A stretch of 64,000 nt of DNA from Polynucleobacter sp. 86C-FISCH (GTDB taxonomy: Bacteria > Pseudomonadota > Gammaproteobacteria > Burkholderiales > Burkholderiaceae): NCBI RefSeq assembly GCF_018882415.1, contig NZ_JACVOL010000001.1, positions 1,155,531 to 1,219,530 on the forward strand. Reading direction: 5' to 3'. The position numbers were made by a program, and so were the translations under genes. The notes below the pieces were generated by a model that did no database searches, was not told the origin of the DNA, and saw only the letters and a program-made list of their open reading frames with translations. Below, one piece after another: positions 40,820-48,434 of the stretch; positions within the stretch are counted from its first letter, which is position 1; every line of letters starts with the position of its first letter.

Positions 40820-41329
40820 TTAGCCCGCTTGAGTCTCGGCAGTGCGTAGTTTTTGCGCGAGCAGGTCTAAGACGCCATTAACGTATTTATGGCCGTCAGT
40901 GCCGCCAAAGGTTTTGGCAAGCTCAACAGCTTCGTTGATTGCTACTTTGTAAGGCACTGAGAGGTCAACTGCTAGTTCATATGCGCCAATCAAGAGGGCT
41001 GCATGCTCCACAGGAGACAATTCATTGATGGGGCGATCCAGTGCCGGGGTGATGATTGCTTCAAGTTCATCTGTACGGGCTAAAACACCATCGAAGATGC
41101 CCTGAAACAAATCAAGCTGGCAACGACGAAATGCAGGATCTTCGGATAACTGCTTAGCAATAGCAGCACCATTTGGAATGCTGCCAGCACGACGCATGAC
41201 GAGACTTTGATACACGCCTTGAAGAGCGTATTCACGAGCACGACGGCGTGGGGTTAGAGAGCGCTTAGCGGGGGCCTTGGCATCTTTGGCAGGTACTAAG
41301 TTTTCTGGATTTGGGATAGATTTAGACAT
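40820..41329 (-). CDS. nusB: transcription antitermination factor NusB
   Basis: RNA-binding partner of NusE (S10) in rRNA antitermination. 169 residues: a ~25-residue basic extension (KDAKAPAKRSLTPRRRAREYALQG) leads into the NusB helical bundle, with RCQLDLFQGIFDG, LSPVEHAALLIGAYELA and the conserved PYKVAINEAVELAKTFGGTDGHKYVNGVLD end block. It is the last gene of the ribB-ribH-nusB operon (3 bases after ribH). Confidence 0.96.
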   Translation of the reverse strand: MSKSIPNPENLVPAKDAKAPAKRSLTPRRRAREYALQGVYQSLVMRRAGSIPNGAAIAKQLSEDPAFRRCQLDLFQGIFDGVLARTDELEAIITPALDRPINELSPVEHAALLIGAYELAVDLSVPYKVAINEAVELAKTFGGTDGHKYVNGVLDLLAQKLRTAETQAG

Positions 41330-41332
41330 GTT

Positions 41333-41845
41333 TTACTCTTGGCTCGAATTGATTTCGATATCAATATCTGGTGTTAGGGCAAGTGCCAAGTTAGCCATTT
41401 CTACAACGGCTTGAGCGCATTCAGCACCCTTCACTTGGACACGTGCAAGAGCTTGTTCATCCGTATCGCAGGTGAGCACGCCGTTTGCGATTGGTAAACC
41501 AGAATCAATGGAGATGCGAGTAATGCCTGCAGCAGATTCATTGGAGACTAATTCAAAGTGATAGGTCTCACCACGAATAACAGCCCCTAAAGCAACTAAG
41601 CCATCGAACTCGCCAGTCTCAGCCATTTTTTGTAGGGCAAATGGAATCTCTAATGCGCCAGGCACAGTGACGAGCTTGATATCAGATTGATTAACACCTA
41701 GGGAAATCAATTCATTAATACAAGCATTTGTGAGTGCTACGCAATGATCTTCATTGAAGCGCGCTTGCACCACGCCAACACGTAGATCTTGCCCATTTAA
41801 ATCAGCCTCTAATACGCCTACAAATTCATTGGTGGAGTCAGTCAT
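41333..41845 (-). CDS. ribH: 6,7-dimethyl-8-ribityllumazine synthase
   Basis: Penultimate riboflavin step: condenses the ribityl-diaminopyrimidine with 3,4-dihydroxy-2-butanone 4-phosphate. 170 residues. The family pattern is complete: [55 protein letters not shown] (with the proton-transfer histidine) and [13 protein letters not shown]. It lies 7 bases after ribB on the minus strand and 3 before nusB. Confidence 0.97.
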   Translation of the reverse strand: MTDSTNEFVGVLEADLNGQDLRVGVVQARFNEDHCVALTNACINELISLGVNQSDIKLVTVPGALEIPFALQKMAETGEFDGLVALGAVIRGETYHFELVSNESAAGITRISIDSGLPIANGVLTCDTDEQALARVQVKGAECAQAVVEMANLALALTPDIDIEINSSQE

Positions 41846-41852
41846 AGTATTT

Positions 41853-42989
41853 TTAGATTAAAGGTTTAAAAGGGGTGTAGCCTGTTACTTCCAGCTTGTA
41901 GCCGGAGAGACTTGGTACTGGGCTTGGGTTGGCTAGTAAGCGCATTTTCCCTACGCCAATATCTTTCAGAATTTGTGCACCAATACCGTAGCTTCTGAAA
42001 TCTGTTTTGCGCGCCAAAGGTTTTTGTTCGGCATCATGAGGGCGATTGAGTTTCTGAAACTGGGCAAGCCAATCAGTATCGCTAGGCGCTGCAATTCCGG
42101 AAGCGTTTAACAATACAGCCACACCAGCAGGGGCCGCGGCAATCGCTTGCAGTGCTTGGGCTAGTGGCCAAGAGTGGGTGCTGACGTTAGAGTCTAAAAA
42201 GTCCAGAACGGTAACAGGCTCATGTACGCGCACTAATGTTTCTTGCGCCTCAGAAGGCTTTCCGTGTACTAATGCAACGTGCACGCATGAACTTGGAGTG
42301 TCGCGATAAATAATCCCCTGGAATTTTCCCCAAGGGGTAATAAATTCACGAGTACCTTCACGCACCACAATGCTTTCATGTTGGCTGCGATATTGGATCA
42401 AGTCAGCAATGCTGCCAATTTTTAATTGATGTTCTTTTGCAAACTCTAGTAAGTCAGGAAGGCGGGCCATGCTGCCATCGTCTTTCATGATTTCGCAGAT
42501 GACTGAGGTTGGTGAGCAACCGGCCATAGCTGCAAGATCGCAACCGGCTTCAGTATGTCCAGAGCGAATCAATACGCCGCCAGGTTGAGCCATCAACGGA
42601 AATATATGACCAGGTTGAACTAAATCACTAGGCTTAGCATTTGGTGCCACCGCAGTTTTAATGGTGAGCGCACGGTCTGCCGCAGAGATACCAGTAGTCA
42701 CGCCTGTCGCAGCTTCAATAGAAACTGTGAAATTGGTTCCCATAGAGGTGCCGTTATCTCTCACCATTAATGGCAGGTTGAGTTGTTGGCAGCGCTCGCG
42801 GGTTAGGGTCAGGCAGATGAGGCCACGGCCATGCTTGGCCATGAAATTCACCGCTTCTGCAGTGACATGATCTGCGGCCAGCACCAAGTCCCCCTCGTTT
42901 TCACGATCTTCTTCGTCGACAAGGATCACCATTTTGCCGGCACGCATGTCGGCAATGATTTCTTCGGTGGAGGCTAGGGTATTTGGCAT
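41853..42989 (-). CDS. ribB: 3,4-dihydroxy-2-butanone 4-phosphate synthase with degenerate GTP cyclohydrolase II domain (RibBX)
   Basis: The N-terminal ~200 residues are an intact DHBP synthase that turns ribulose-5-phosphate into the four-carbon riboflavin precursor: [16 protein letters not shown] at ~25-40 and [16 protein letters not shown] at ~142-157. The C-terminal ~170 residues have the GTP cyclohydrolase II fold (late [15 protein letters not shown]), but the zinc motif normally reading C-x2-GDV...R-C-D-C is replaced at ~254-285 by [16 protein letters not shown], so all three zinc cysteines are missing. This is the RibBX pattern known from proteobacteria, where the second half is inactive for GTP. 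A separate ribA elsewhere is expected. Confidence 0.93.
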   Translation of the reverse strand: MPNTLASTEEIIADMRAGKMVILVDEEDRENEGDLVLAADHVTAEAVNFMAKHGRGLICLTLTRERCQQLNLPLMVRDNGTSMGTNFTVSIEAATGVTTGISAADRALTIKTAVAPNAKPSDLVQPGHIFPLMAQPGGVLIRSGHTEAGCDLAAMAGCSPTSVICEIMKDDGSMARLPDLLEFAKEHQLKIGSIADLIQYRSQHESIVVREGTREFITPWGKFQGIIYRDTPSSCVHVALVHGKPSEAQETLVRVHEPVTVLDFLDSNVSTHSWPLAQALQAIAAAPAGVAVLLNASGIAAPSDTDWLAQFQKLNRPHDAEQKPLARKTDFRSYGIGAQILKDIGVGKMRLLANPSPVPSLSGYKLEVTGYTPFKPLI

Positions 42990-43111
42990 AGCCTTCTATT
43001 TTAAGCTCAGGACAGGGTTGTCGTGAGGTCTCACAGCAATATCCAGCCGTTCAGACGGCAAGAGCCTGACAAGACTGTTTTATCTAGCCCTTACCCCTTA
43101 GAAAATGGGCA

Positions 43112-43441
43112 ATGACCACGCAAAACGGCAGTCACTCGATTAATTGGTTTGCAAGCCCGGACGGGTTCATTTTGCTTGAGGTCTTGGTGGCTATGAGCCT
43201 CATTATGGGTGCCTGGATGGTCTCGGCCAATGCTTATCAGCGATTGGCTCTGGTCCTGGTCCAACAAGAAAGTAAAAGATCAGAAATAAGGAGGCAATTT
43301 GACGTGCATGAACTTGAGGTCTATTCCAAGGCGGTTGCTCTTTATGAAGCAGGGGGTGTGAAGAATGAGTTTGCTCGAGTGCCTGGTCGGAATCACACTT
43401 TGCGCGCTTCTTCTAAATCCTCTACTAAAGGCAAGCGCTGA
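43112..43441 (+). CDS. PilV-like minor type IV pilin
   Basis: A 109-residue prepilin-like protein. A short leader ends in PDG and is followed by FILLEVLVAMSLIMGAWMV, a proper class III site (cleavage after Gly, Phe at +1, Glu at +5) and hydrophobic alpha-1. This resembles PilV-type minor pilins, though the body is much shorter than usual. The last ~25 residues overlap the next gene in another frame and are basic and low-complexity, so the natural C-terminus may be eroded. First gene of a four-gene overlapping cluster between ribB and ribD. Confidence 0.7.
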   Translation: MTTQNGSHSINWFASPDGFILLEVLVAMSLIMGAWMVSANAYQRLALVLVQQESKRSEIRRQFDVHELEVYSKAVALYEAGGVKNEFARVPGRNHTLRASSKSSTKGKR

Positions 43442-44015
43442 ATTAGCAACTAAGCAAATAGAGTATGAAAAAACCCAATCATTAATCTCTGAAGCGGAAC
43501 GTGCGTTTGAACTCATGGGGCGTGCGATTCGAATGGCGGGTTATCAAAACATCAAAACCAAAAATGATTCCAATAATTCTGATGCCACAAAGTGGTTTAT
43601 TCAGGTAAATAAAAAAGTAGGCTATCGAGGTTCAGATTCATTGAGTGTTCAATATAAATTATCTGATGGGGTGGATTTTGATTGTATTGGCAACATTCTT
43701 AGCAAAGAGCGCACCAAAAAAGATTTGGCCTTTCAGGGTTTTATCGTTGAGCGACAAGCAGGAATTGCTAAAGGTACGAAAGTAAACGGAGGTTCACTTA
43801 TTTGCCAATCGCTAGATCGACAAGGAAGAGTGCAAAACACCACGCTCATGAATGGAATTAATCATTTGTTTGTTGAGGACATTAACTCCCCCCAAAGGGC
43901 AGGTGGCATTGGTGATAGGGCTCCCAGGCTATATAAGATCAGCCTGCAAATGACCGATGGTGCTCTAGTCAATATAGATTTTGAGAGAACGTTTGCAACT
44001 AGGAACATGCCTTGA
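43365..44015 (+). CDS. PilW-like minor pilin lacking a prepilin leader
   Basis: A 216-residue protein that starts MSLLECLVGITLCALLLNPL. This aligns with the mature N-terminus of PilW-type pilins (usually G|FSLLE...), with the initiator Met in the place of Phe +1; an in-frame TGA stands two codons upstream, so no leader can be encoded in this frame. The ribosome site (AGGGGG, ~43352-43357) is good. The body has ERAFELMGRAIRMAGYQN, the conserved PilW helix, and a pilin-like beta region (DSLSVQYKL). It overlaps the PilV-like gene by 77 bases. Confidence 0.7.
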   Translation: MSLLECLVGITLCALLLNPLLKASAELATKQIEYEKTQSLISEAERAFELMGRAIRMAGYQNIKTKNDSNNSDATKWFIQVNKKVGYRGSDSLSVQYKLSDGVDFDCIGNILSKERTKKDLAFQGFIVERQAGIAKGTKVNGGSLICQSLDRQGRVQNTTLMNGINHLFVEDINSPQRAGGIGDRAPRLYKISLQMTDGALVNIDFERTFATRNMP

Positions 44016-44341
44016 TTCTGGCTTGGGTAATTTCTTTGCTATTACTTTGCTCTTCTCTAATCTCATACATAGAGCGTCTTGGGACTTTACGCATCATTGA
44101 GGTTAATACTATGAGCGAGTCCCATAAAAAATTTATTGCTGCAGAAAAAGCAGTGCAAGAGTGCGAAGAAAATATCACTGCGTTAAGTCAAGCACAAAGC
44201 AGTCTTTGTTTTATACAACCAGTCGGCAATCATCGTTGGCTTATATCTAGCAAGGAAAAACCAGGCATACAGATTGGTGTTGTAGTTGATGAAAAAACAG
44301 GAGTTGTTACTCGTATAAATTGGCGCCAAGTCTTTGAGTAA
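44012..44341 (+). CDS. PilX-like minor pilin lacking a prepilin leader
   Basis: A 109-residue protein starting at TTG 44012, overlapping the previous stop (TTGA). It opens directly with the hydrophobic helix MILAWVISLLLLCSSLISYI and continues with KKFIAAEKAVQECEENI, the pattern (F-x-AAE-x-A) of PilX-type minor pilins. As in the PilW-like gene, no leader precedes the helix: an in-frame TAG stands four codons upstream. The C-terminal part is short. Function in a pilus is inferred from neighbours. Internal ATG 44111 is possible but would remove the helix. Confidence 0.6.
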   Translation: MILAWVISLLLLCSSLISYIERLGTLRIIEVNTMSESHKKFIAAEKAVQECEENITALSQAQSSLCFIQPVGNHRWLISSKEKPGIQIGVVVDEKTGVVTRINWRQVFE

Positions 44342-44891
44342 AAACCGCGTGTGTCAAAAAGGTTCAACCTTGCTGGAGTTAATGGCGGTTGTGCTAATTA
44401 TTGCTATTACTGCAACGATGAGTATGCCGCTCTTGCAAGAGCAAATTGCCACTCGTGAAATTGATACTGCTGCTCGCAGATTTATTGCTCATGCCCACTT
44501 CGCGCGTCAGCAAGCTTTGCATACAGGGGAGTCCGTCAAACTCGCCCCCGTGAATGGTGAGCTCTGGGAAGATGGCTGGGTAATTCAAAGTGGCTGTATT
44601 GGCAAGCAGGCGAGCTCAAACTGCCAACCTAAAAACTGGCTTTCTCAGGGGAATATTGAGCCTGTGTACTTTAAGGGTGGAGGCAGGCAATTTTCTGACC
44701 CGCATTCTGGCAAGAGGGGGATTTTGTTTAACGCTGCCGGCGCTGCCAAGACTGGAAAAGGTGGGTTTGTGGCCAATCGTCTGATTCTGGGGCATCAAAG
44801 GGCTCCTCATTTAGAAAGGCAAATGATTCTGGGTAGTGGTGGGCGCTGGCGCATCTGTGATCCTGCTAGGGATGCAAAGCGCTGTCATTGA
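44334..44891 (+). CDS. GspH/FimT-family minor pseudopilin
   Basis: A 185-residue prepilin with an intact leader: MSKNRVCQKG followed by STLLELMAVVLIIAITATM, Glu at +5 and Ser in the usual Phe +1 position. AARRFIAHAHFARQQALHTG is the typical GspH/FimT helix, and ILFNAAGAAKTGKGGF plus the final ...WRICDP block belong to the FimT C-terminal domain, which in other bacteria can bind DNA during uptake. Start is TTG 44334, overlapping the PilX-like stop. Last of the overlapping pilin genes. Confidence 0.8.
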   Translation: MSKNRVCQKGSTLLELMAVVLIIAITATMSMPLLQEQIATREIDTAARRFIAHAHFARQQALHTGESVKLAPVNGELWEDGWVIQSGCIGKQASSNCQPKNWLSQGNIEPVYFKGGGRQFSDPHSGKRGILFNAAGAAKTGKGGFVANRLILGHQRAPHLERQMILGSGGRWRICDPARDAKRCH

Positions 44892-44908
44892 ATGGTTTAA
44901 TAGACCCT

Positions 44909-46024
44909 ATGTACAGCGCAGTTGACCACCAAATGATGAGCGAAGCTTTGGCCCAAGCTCAAAAAGCACTCTATCTTTCCAACCCAAATCCGCGGGTTGG
45001 ATGCGTTATTGCGAAAGAGGGAAAAATCATTGGGCGCGGCTTTACTCAAGCAGTCGGAAAGGCACATGCAGAAGTGCAAGCGCTGGCAGATGCTAAAGCC
45101 CAGGGTAACGATGTTGCTGGATCAACAATCTATGTGACCCTAGAGCCATGTAGCCATACTGGTAGAACACCTCCTTGTGTAGATGCTTTGCTAGCAGCTA
45201 AGCCAGCAAAAGTGATTGTGGCAATGACCGATCCTAATCCGCTTGTCGCGGGCAATGGTTTGGAAAAGCTAAGAGCTGCCGGCATTGAAGTGCAATCCGG
45301 TTTGCTAGAGTCAGAAGCGCAATCACTCAATCGTGGATTTATTTCTAGAATGACACGCGGCTTGCCATGGGTGCGCATGAAAATTGCGGCTAGCTTAGAT
45401 GGCAAAACTGCTTTGCCCGATGGTCGTAGTCAATGGATTACAGGCCCACTTGCTCGAGCTGATGGTCATCACTGGCGCGCACAAGCATGCGCCATCATTA
45501 CAGGTGTTGGCACAGTAAAAGAAGATGATCCTAGTCTGAACGTGAGAGAGGTTGAGACGCTAAGGCAGCCGATGCGAATCATTATTGATTCCAAATTAGA
45601 GATTCCACAAACAGCTAAGATTTTGCAAAACCCAGAGAAGTCTGGTGTTTTGATCGTATGCGCAAATTTAGATAACCCTGAGATGCAAGCAAAGGCCAAG
45701 AATTTTGAGGCGCGCGGTATTCAGGTGATCGCAATGGCTAATGCATTTGGTAAGGTGGATTTGCCGAGCTTATTTTCCTATCTCGCCAAAGAGCGTGAGA
45801 TGAATGAAATCCATATTGAATCTGGCTTTAAGCTCAATGGCTCAATGCTCAGGGAAGATTGCGTAGATGAGCTGTTGTTCTATTACGCACCGTTCCTGAT
45901 GGGCGAGGGCATTGGCATGGCTAATGTTGGCCCATTAAATGAATTAAGTCAGCGCCAGAATTGGCAGATCATAGATCAAACCCTTTTTGGCCCTGATCTG
46001 CGCTTGCGTTTGATTAAGAACTAA
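44909..46024 (+). CDS. ribD: bifunctional diaminohydroxyphosphoribosylaminopyrimidine deaminase / 5-amino-6-(5-phosphoribosylamino)uracil reductase
   Basis: Second and third riboflavin steps. I chose ATG 44909 (371 residues); an in-frame TTG at 44888 overlapping the FimT stop would add 7 residues. The N-terminal zinc deaminase has HAEVQAL and EPCSHTGRTPPCVDALL (His and two Cys zinc ligands), with SNPNPRVGCVIA before it. The C-terminal reductase has PWVRMKIAASLDGKTALPDG and the NADPH region with ESGFKLNGSMLREDCVDE. ribE follows 9 bases later. Confidence 0.96.
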   Translation: MYSAVDHQMMSEALAQAQKALYLSNPNPRVGCVIAKEGKIIGRGFTQAVGKAHAEVQALADAKAQGNDVAGSTIYVTLEPCSHTGRTPPCVDALLAAKPAKVIVAMTDPNPLVAGNGLEKLRAAGIEVQSGLLESEAQSLNRGFISRMTRGLPWVRMKIAASLDGKTALPDGRSQWITGPLARADGHHWRAQACAIITGVGTVKEDDPSLNVREVETLRQPMRIIIDSKLEIPQTAKILQNPEKSGVLIVCANLDNPEMQAKAKNFEARGIQVIAMANAFGKVDLPSLFSYLAKEREMNEIHIESGFKLNGSMLREDCVDELLFYYAPFLMGEGIGMANVGPLNELSQRQNWQIIDQTLFGPDLRLRLIKN

Positions 46025-46033
46025 AATCTCCCC

Positions 46034-46645
46034 ATGTTTACAGGAATCATTACGGCCGTCGGCCAAATCAAAAGCGCCCAAGCCAAGGGCGATGGTTTGC
46101 ATCTCCTTGTAGAGGTGCCAGACGGCTACCTTGATGATGTTGCCTTGGGTGACAGCATTGCGATTCAGGGTGCATGTATGACAGCCACCCAATTAACAAA
46201 AAACTCATTTGCCTTAGACATCTCTCGCGAGTCCCTCAATAAGACAGTGGGCTTAGATAAGGTGGGCGCGGTCAATTTAGAGAAGGCCTTGCGTTTAAAT
46301 GATCGCCTCGGCGGTCATTTAGTCAGTGGTCACGTAGATGGCGTTGGCAAAGTGGCTCACTTTTCTCAAGTAGCTAACGATGCCTATGGATCTTGGCTGC
46401 TGCAAATCGAGGCACCTAAAGAACTAGCTCCGTTTTTGGCATACAAAGGTTCTATCGTTGTGAATGGCGTATCGCTTACAGTGAACAAGACCGAAGACAG
46501 TGCTACTGCTTGTATTGTCGATATCAATATCATCCCTCATACCCTAGAAAACACTACTCTAGGAAAGCTTGGGCAAGGCGACGCAGTGAATCTGGAGATA
46601 GATTTGATTGCGCGTTACGTAGCACGCATGCTCGATAAGATTTAA
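46034..46645 (+). CDS. ribE: riboflavin synthase alpha chain
   Basis: Final riboflavin step: dismutation of two 6,7-dimethyl-8-ribityllumazine molecules. 203 residues with the internal two-fold repeat of lumazine-binding barrels: MFTGIITAVGQI...GDSIAIQGACMTAT in the first half, then GGHLVSGHVDGVGKV...GSIVVNGVSLTVNKT in the second. With ribD, ribB and ribH in the window only ribA is missing from the pathway. Its stop overlaps that of the convergent antitoxin gene by 4 bases. Confidence 0.97.
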   Translation: MFTGIITAVGQIKSAQAKGDGLHLLVEVPDGYLDDVALGDSIAIQGACMTATQLTKNSFALDISRESLNKTVGLDKVGAVNLEKALRLNDRLGGHLVSGHVDGVGKVAHFSQVANDAYGSWLLQIEAPKELAPFLAYKGSIVVNGVSLTVNKTEDSATACIVDINIIPHTLENTTLGKLGQGDAVNLEIDLIARYVARMLDKI

Positions 46646-46887
46646 ATCTTAACTTTTATCGTATTGCCGCCTTTACGAGCCATAACGGTTTGAATAAGCG
46701 AGACATCATCAATCAGCTCAAGTAATGTCTCGTATGCTCTGGTCGATAAAAGATAGGCTATTGGCTTATTGCGACTCGATATGGCTGTGGGCTGACTATC
46801 CGAAAGCTGTTTAAGTATGTTCGGATTGCGCCTTAATTCAGTCATACAGACAGAAGCTTTGGGGATGAGTATTTTTGGGGTGCCCAT
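46642..46887 (-). CDS. Phd/YefM (YafN-like) family antitoxin, without an adjacent toxin
   Basis: An 81-residue small protein. MTELRRNPNILKQL and AISSRNKPIAYLLSTRAYETLLEL match the Phd/YefM/YafN antitoxin pattern: N-terminal dimerisation and DNA-binding region and a short acidic end. No cognate toxin (YafO, RelE, Doc) lies beside it; the 3' neighbour is ribE. It may be a solitary regulator or a remnant of a pair. No clear ribosome site is seen upstream of ATG 46887; ATG 46845 is a poorer choice because homology starts earlier. higBA is divergent, 92 bases away. Confidence 0.8.
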   Translation of the reverse strand: MGTPKILIPKASVCMTELRRNPNILKQLSDSQPTAISSRNKPIAYLLSTRAYETLLELIDDVSLIQTVMARKGGNTIKVKI

Positions 46888-46906
46888 ATAAGTCTAAATT
46901 TTAAAT

Positions 46907-46916
46907 GGTTTAAACC
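46907..46916. promoter_or_regulatory. palindrome upstream of the Phd-like antitoxin
   Basis: Perfect 10-base palindrome GGTTTAAACC, centred about 25 bases upstream of the antitoxin start. Antitoxins of this family usually bind short palindromes at their own promoter, so it is a candidate operator; a chance occurrence in an AT-rich gap cannot be excluded. Confidence 0.4.
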
Positions 46917-46944
46917 CTATTTTTTTATGGCTATATGGCCCTAC

Positions 46945-46973
46945 TTGCAATAGTCCCAATTTGGGACTAAAAT
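46945..46973 (+). promoter_or_regulatory. higBA promoter with 19-bp operator palindrome in the spacer
   Basis: A -35-like TTGCAA (46945-46950) and a -10-like TAAAAT (46968-46973) stand 17 bases apart. The spacer is filled by a perfect inverted repeat, TAGTCCCAA / TTGGGACTA, at 46951-46959 and 46961-46969 around a single T. A repressor bound there would block RNA polymerase, which fits autoregulation by HigA or the HigBA complex. The predicted start of transcription falls close to the GTG of higB (46980). Confidence 0.72.
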
Positions 46974-46979
46974 GACCCG

Positions 46980-47288
46980 GTGCGAGTAATAGCGAGAAAA
47001 CACTTAATTAATTTTTGGCGCATTCATCCTGATGCTGAGCAACCTCTCAAGGCTTGGTATGACGAGGTAACTCATCTCACTTGGAAAAAGCCACAAGATA
47101 TAAAGAATCAATATCGAAGTGCGAGTTTTATAGCTCACAACAGGGTAGTCTTTAATATCAAGGGAAATGCATATCGCTTAGTTGTTGCTGTTGCTTATAG
47201 CTTTGGTGCAGTTTATGTGAAATTTATTGGTAGTCATGCTGCCTATGATCGAATTGATGCTTGCACAGTACAGCTGGAGGAGAAATGA
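46980..47288 (+). CDS. higB: HigB-type mRNA interferase toxin
   Basis: A 102-residue RelE-superfamily toxin that would cut mRNA on the ribosome. It matches HigB closely in layout: MRVIARKHLINFWRIHPDAEQPLKAWYDEV, then FNIKGNAYRLVVAVAYSFGAVYVKFIGSHAAYDRID (the catalytic sheet, with the basic Arg and the late His/Tyr). GTG 46980 is the start, because family homology begins at MRVIA; no ribosome site precedes it, and it lies about 7 bases after the -10, implying a leaderless or near-leaderless message. The stop overlaps higA by 4 bases. Confidence 0.9.
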   Translation: MRVIARKHLINFWRIHPDAEQPLKAWYDEVTHLTWKKPQDIKNQYRSASFIAHNRVVFNIKGNAYRLVVAVAYSFGAVYVKFIGSHAAYDRIDACTVQLEEK

Positions 47289-47668
47289 AAGATTTGAAAC
47301 CTATTCGCAATAAGACGGAATATAAAGAGGCACTAGCACAAGCGTCTCACTATTTTGATCACGAGCCAAAGCCTGGAAGCAGGGATGGTGACAGATTTGA
47401 GATTCTCTTGATGCTCATAGAGGCTTATGAAAGCAAGCATTATGCAATTCTTCCGCCGGATCCAATTGAGGCAATCAAATTCAGAATGGAGCAATCTGGA
47501 TTGAGTCCAAAGGATTTGCAGCCAATGATCGGCGGACTAAATCGTGTGTATGAGATATTGAACCGAAAGCGTCCGCTTACATTAAAGATGATTTGGAGAT
47601 TGCACTCTATGTTGGGAATTCCTGCTGATAGTTTGATTCAGCAGGATGATGAGCTACATGCTGCCTAA
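47285..47668 (+). CDS. higA: HigA-type antitoxin, XRE HTH
   Basis: A 127-residue antitoxin that should bind HigB and the operator at 46951-46969. ATG 47285 has a strong ribosome site (GGAGGAG) inside higB and overlaps its stop; an earlier ATG at 47261 is internal to higB. The N-terminal ~60 residues are the toxin-binding part; the HTH is in [20 protein letters not shown] through [21 protein letters not shown], as in HigA of this toxin-first operon type. The last 4 bases overlap the convergent queC stop. Confidence 0.92.
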   Translation: MKDLKPIRNKTEYKEALAQASHYFDHEPKPGSRDGDRFEILLMLIEAYESKHYAILPPDPIEAIKFRMEQSGLSPKDLQPMIGGLNRVYEILNRKRPLTLKMIWRLHSMLGIPADSLIQQDDELHAA

Positions 47669-48414
47669 TTCTTAATACTTTTTTGATAGCGCGTAGGATC
47701 GCTCACATTAGCCTGCTCAAAGCCAGCCTGTCTTAGACGGCAAGATTCGCATTCACCACAGGCTTCGCCTAAATCATTGGCTTGATAGCAAGATACCGTT
47801 TGGGAGTAGTCCACGCCCATAGTGTTACCTAGCTGAATAATTTGCGCTTTAGTAAGACTAATGATTGGTGCATGCACCCGAAAGCGATTCTCATCATTAA
47901 TAGCTTCTACACCTGCTTTGGTTGCTAGGTTGGCCATGTGCTCAAAAGAAGCTACGTACTCTGGTCTGCAATCTGGATAACCTGAGTAATCAACGGCATT
48001 AGCGCCATAGAAAACATCTAGTCCGCCCAATGACTCTGCCCAACCCAGGGCGAGCGATAGCAAGATCGTATTGCGTGCAGGCACATAGGTGACTGGGATC
48101 TCTTGATCTTTGCCTGGGGTAATCGGAACTGCGATAGAGGAATCCGTTAAAGCAGAACCACCAAAGCGGGTGAGATCTAAATTCACCACCTCATGACGAG
48201 CAACACCAATTTGTTTGGCGATATGCTTTGCAGCCGCAAGTTCAGAAGAGTGCCTTTGTCCATAACCCACTGAAAGGGCGTAAGGCGTGTATCCAAGGTC
48301 TTTCGCAAGAGCTAAAACAGTTGTGGAATCTAAGCCACCAGAAAACAAGATCACTGCAGGGGCGCCAGGCTTGCGTGGCGCCAGTGATTCAAATGCAGCA
48401 GATAAATTAGACAT
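47665..48414 (-). CDS. queC: 7-cyano-7-deazaguanine synthase QueC
   Basis: ATP-dependent enzyme that converts 7-carboxy-7-deazaguanine to preQ0 in queuosine synthesis. 249 residues. The PP-loop is [15 protein letters not shown] near residue 22, and the zinc site near the end is [20 protein letters not shown] with four cysteines. In many relatives queE stands between cpoB and queC; it is absent here. queC follows cpoB by 20 bases on the minus strand, so it is likely read from the tol-pal operon. Confidence 0.97.
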   Translation of the reverse strand: MSNLSAAFESLAPRKPGAPAVILFSGGLDSTTVLALAKDLGYTPYALSVGYGQRHSSELAAAKHIAKQIGVARHEVVNLDLTRFGGSALTDSSIAVPITPGKDQEIPVTYVPARNTILLSLALGWAESLGGLDVFYGANAVDYSGYPDCRPEYVASFEHMANLATKAGVEAINDENRFRVHAPIISLTKAQIIQLGNTMGVDYSQTVSCYQANDLGEACGECESCRLRQAGFEQANVSDPTRYQKSIKN

Positions 48415-48434
48415 GCTTAGACAGTGATGATGAA

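Noticed and set aside
42990..43111. Possible FMN riboswitch upstream of ribB
   Set aside because: Searched the 122 bases for the conserved RFN blocks (such as GGGGTG and ACCGGCGGT) and did not find them.
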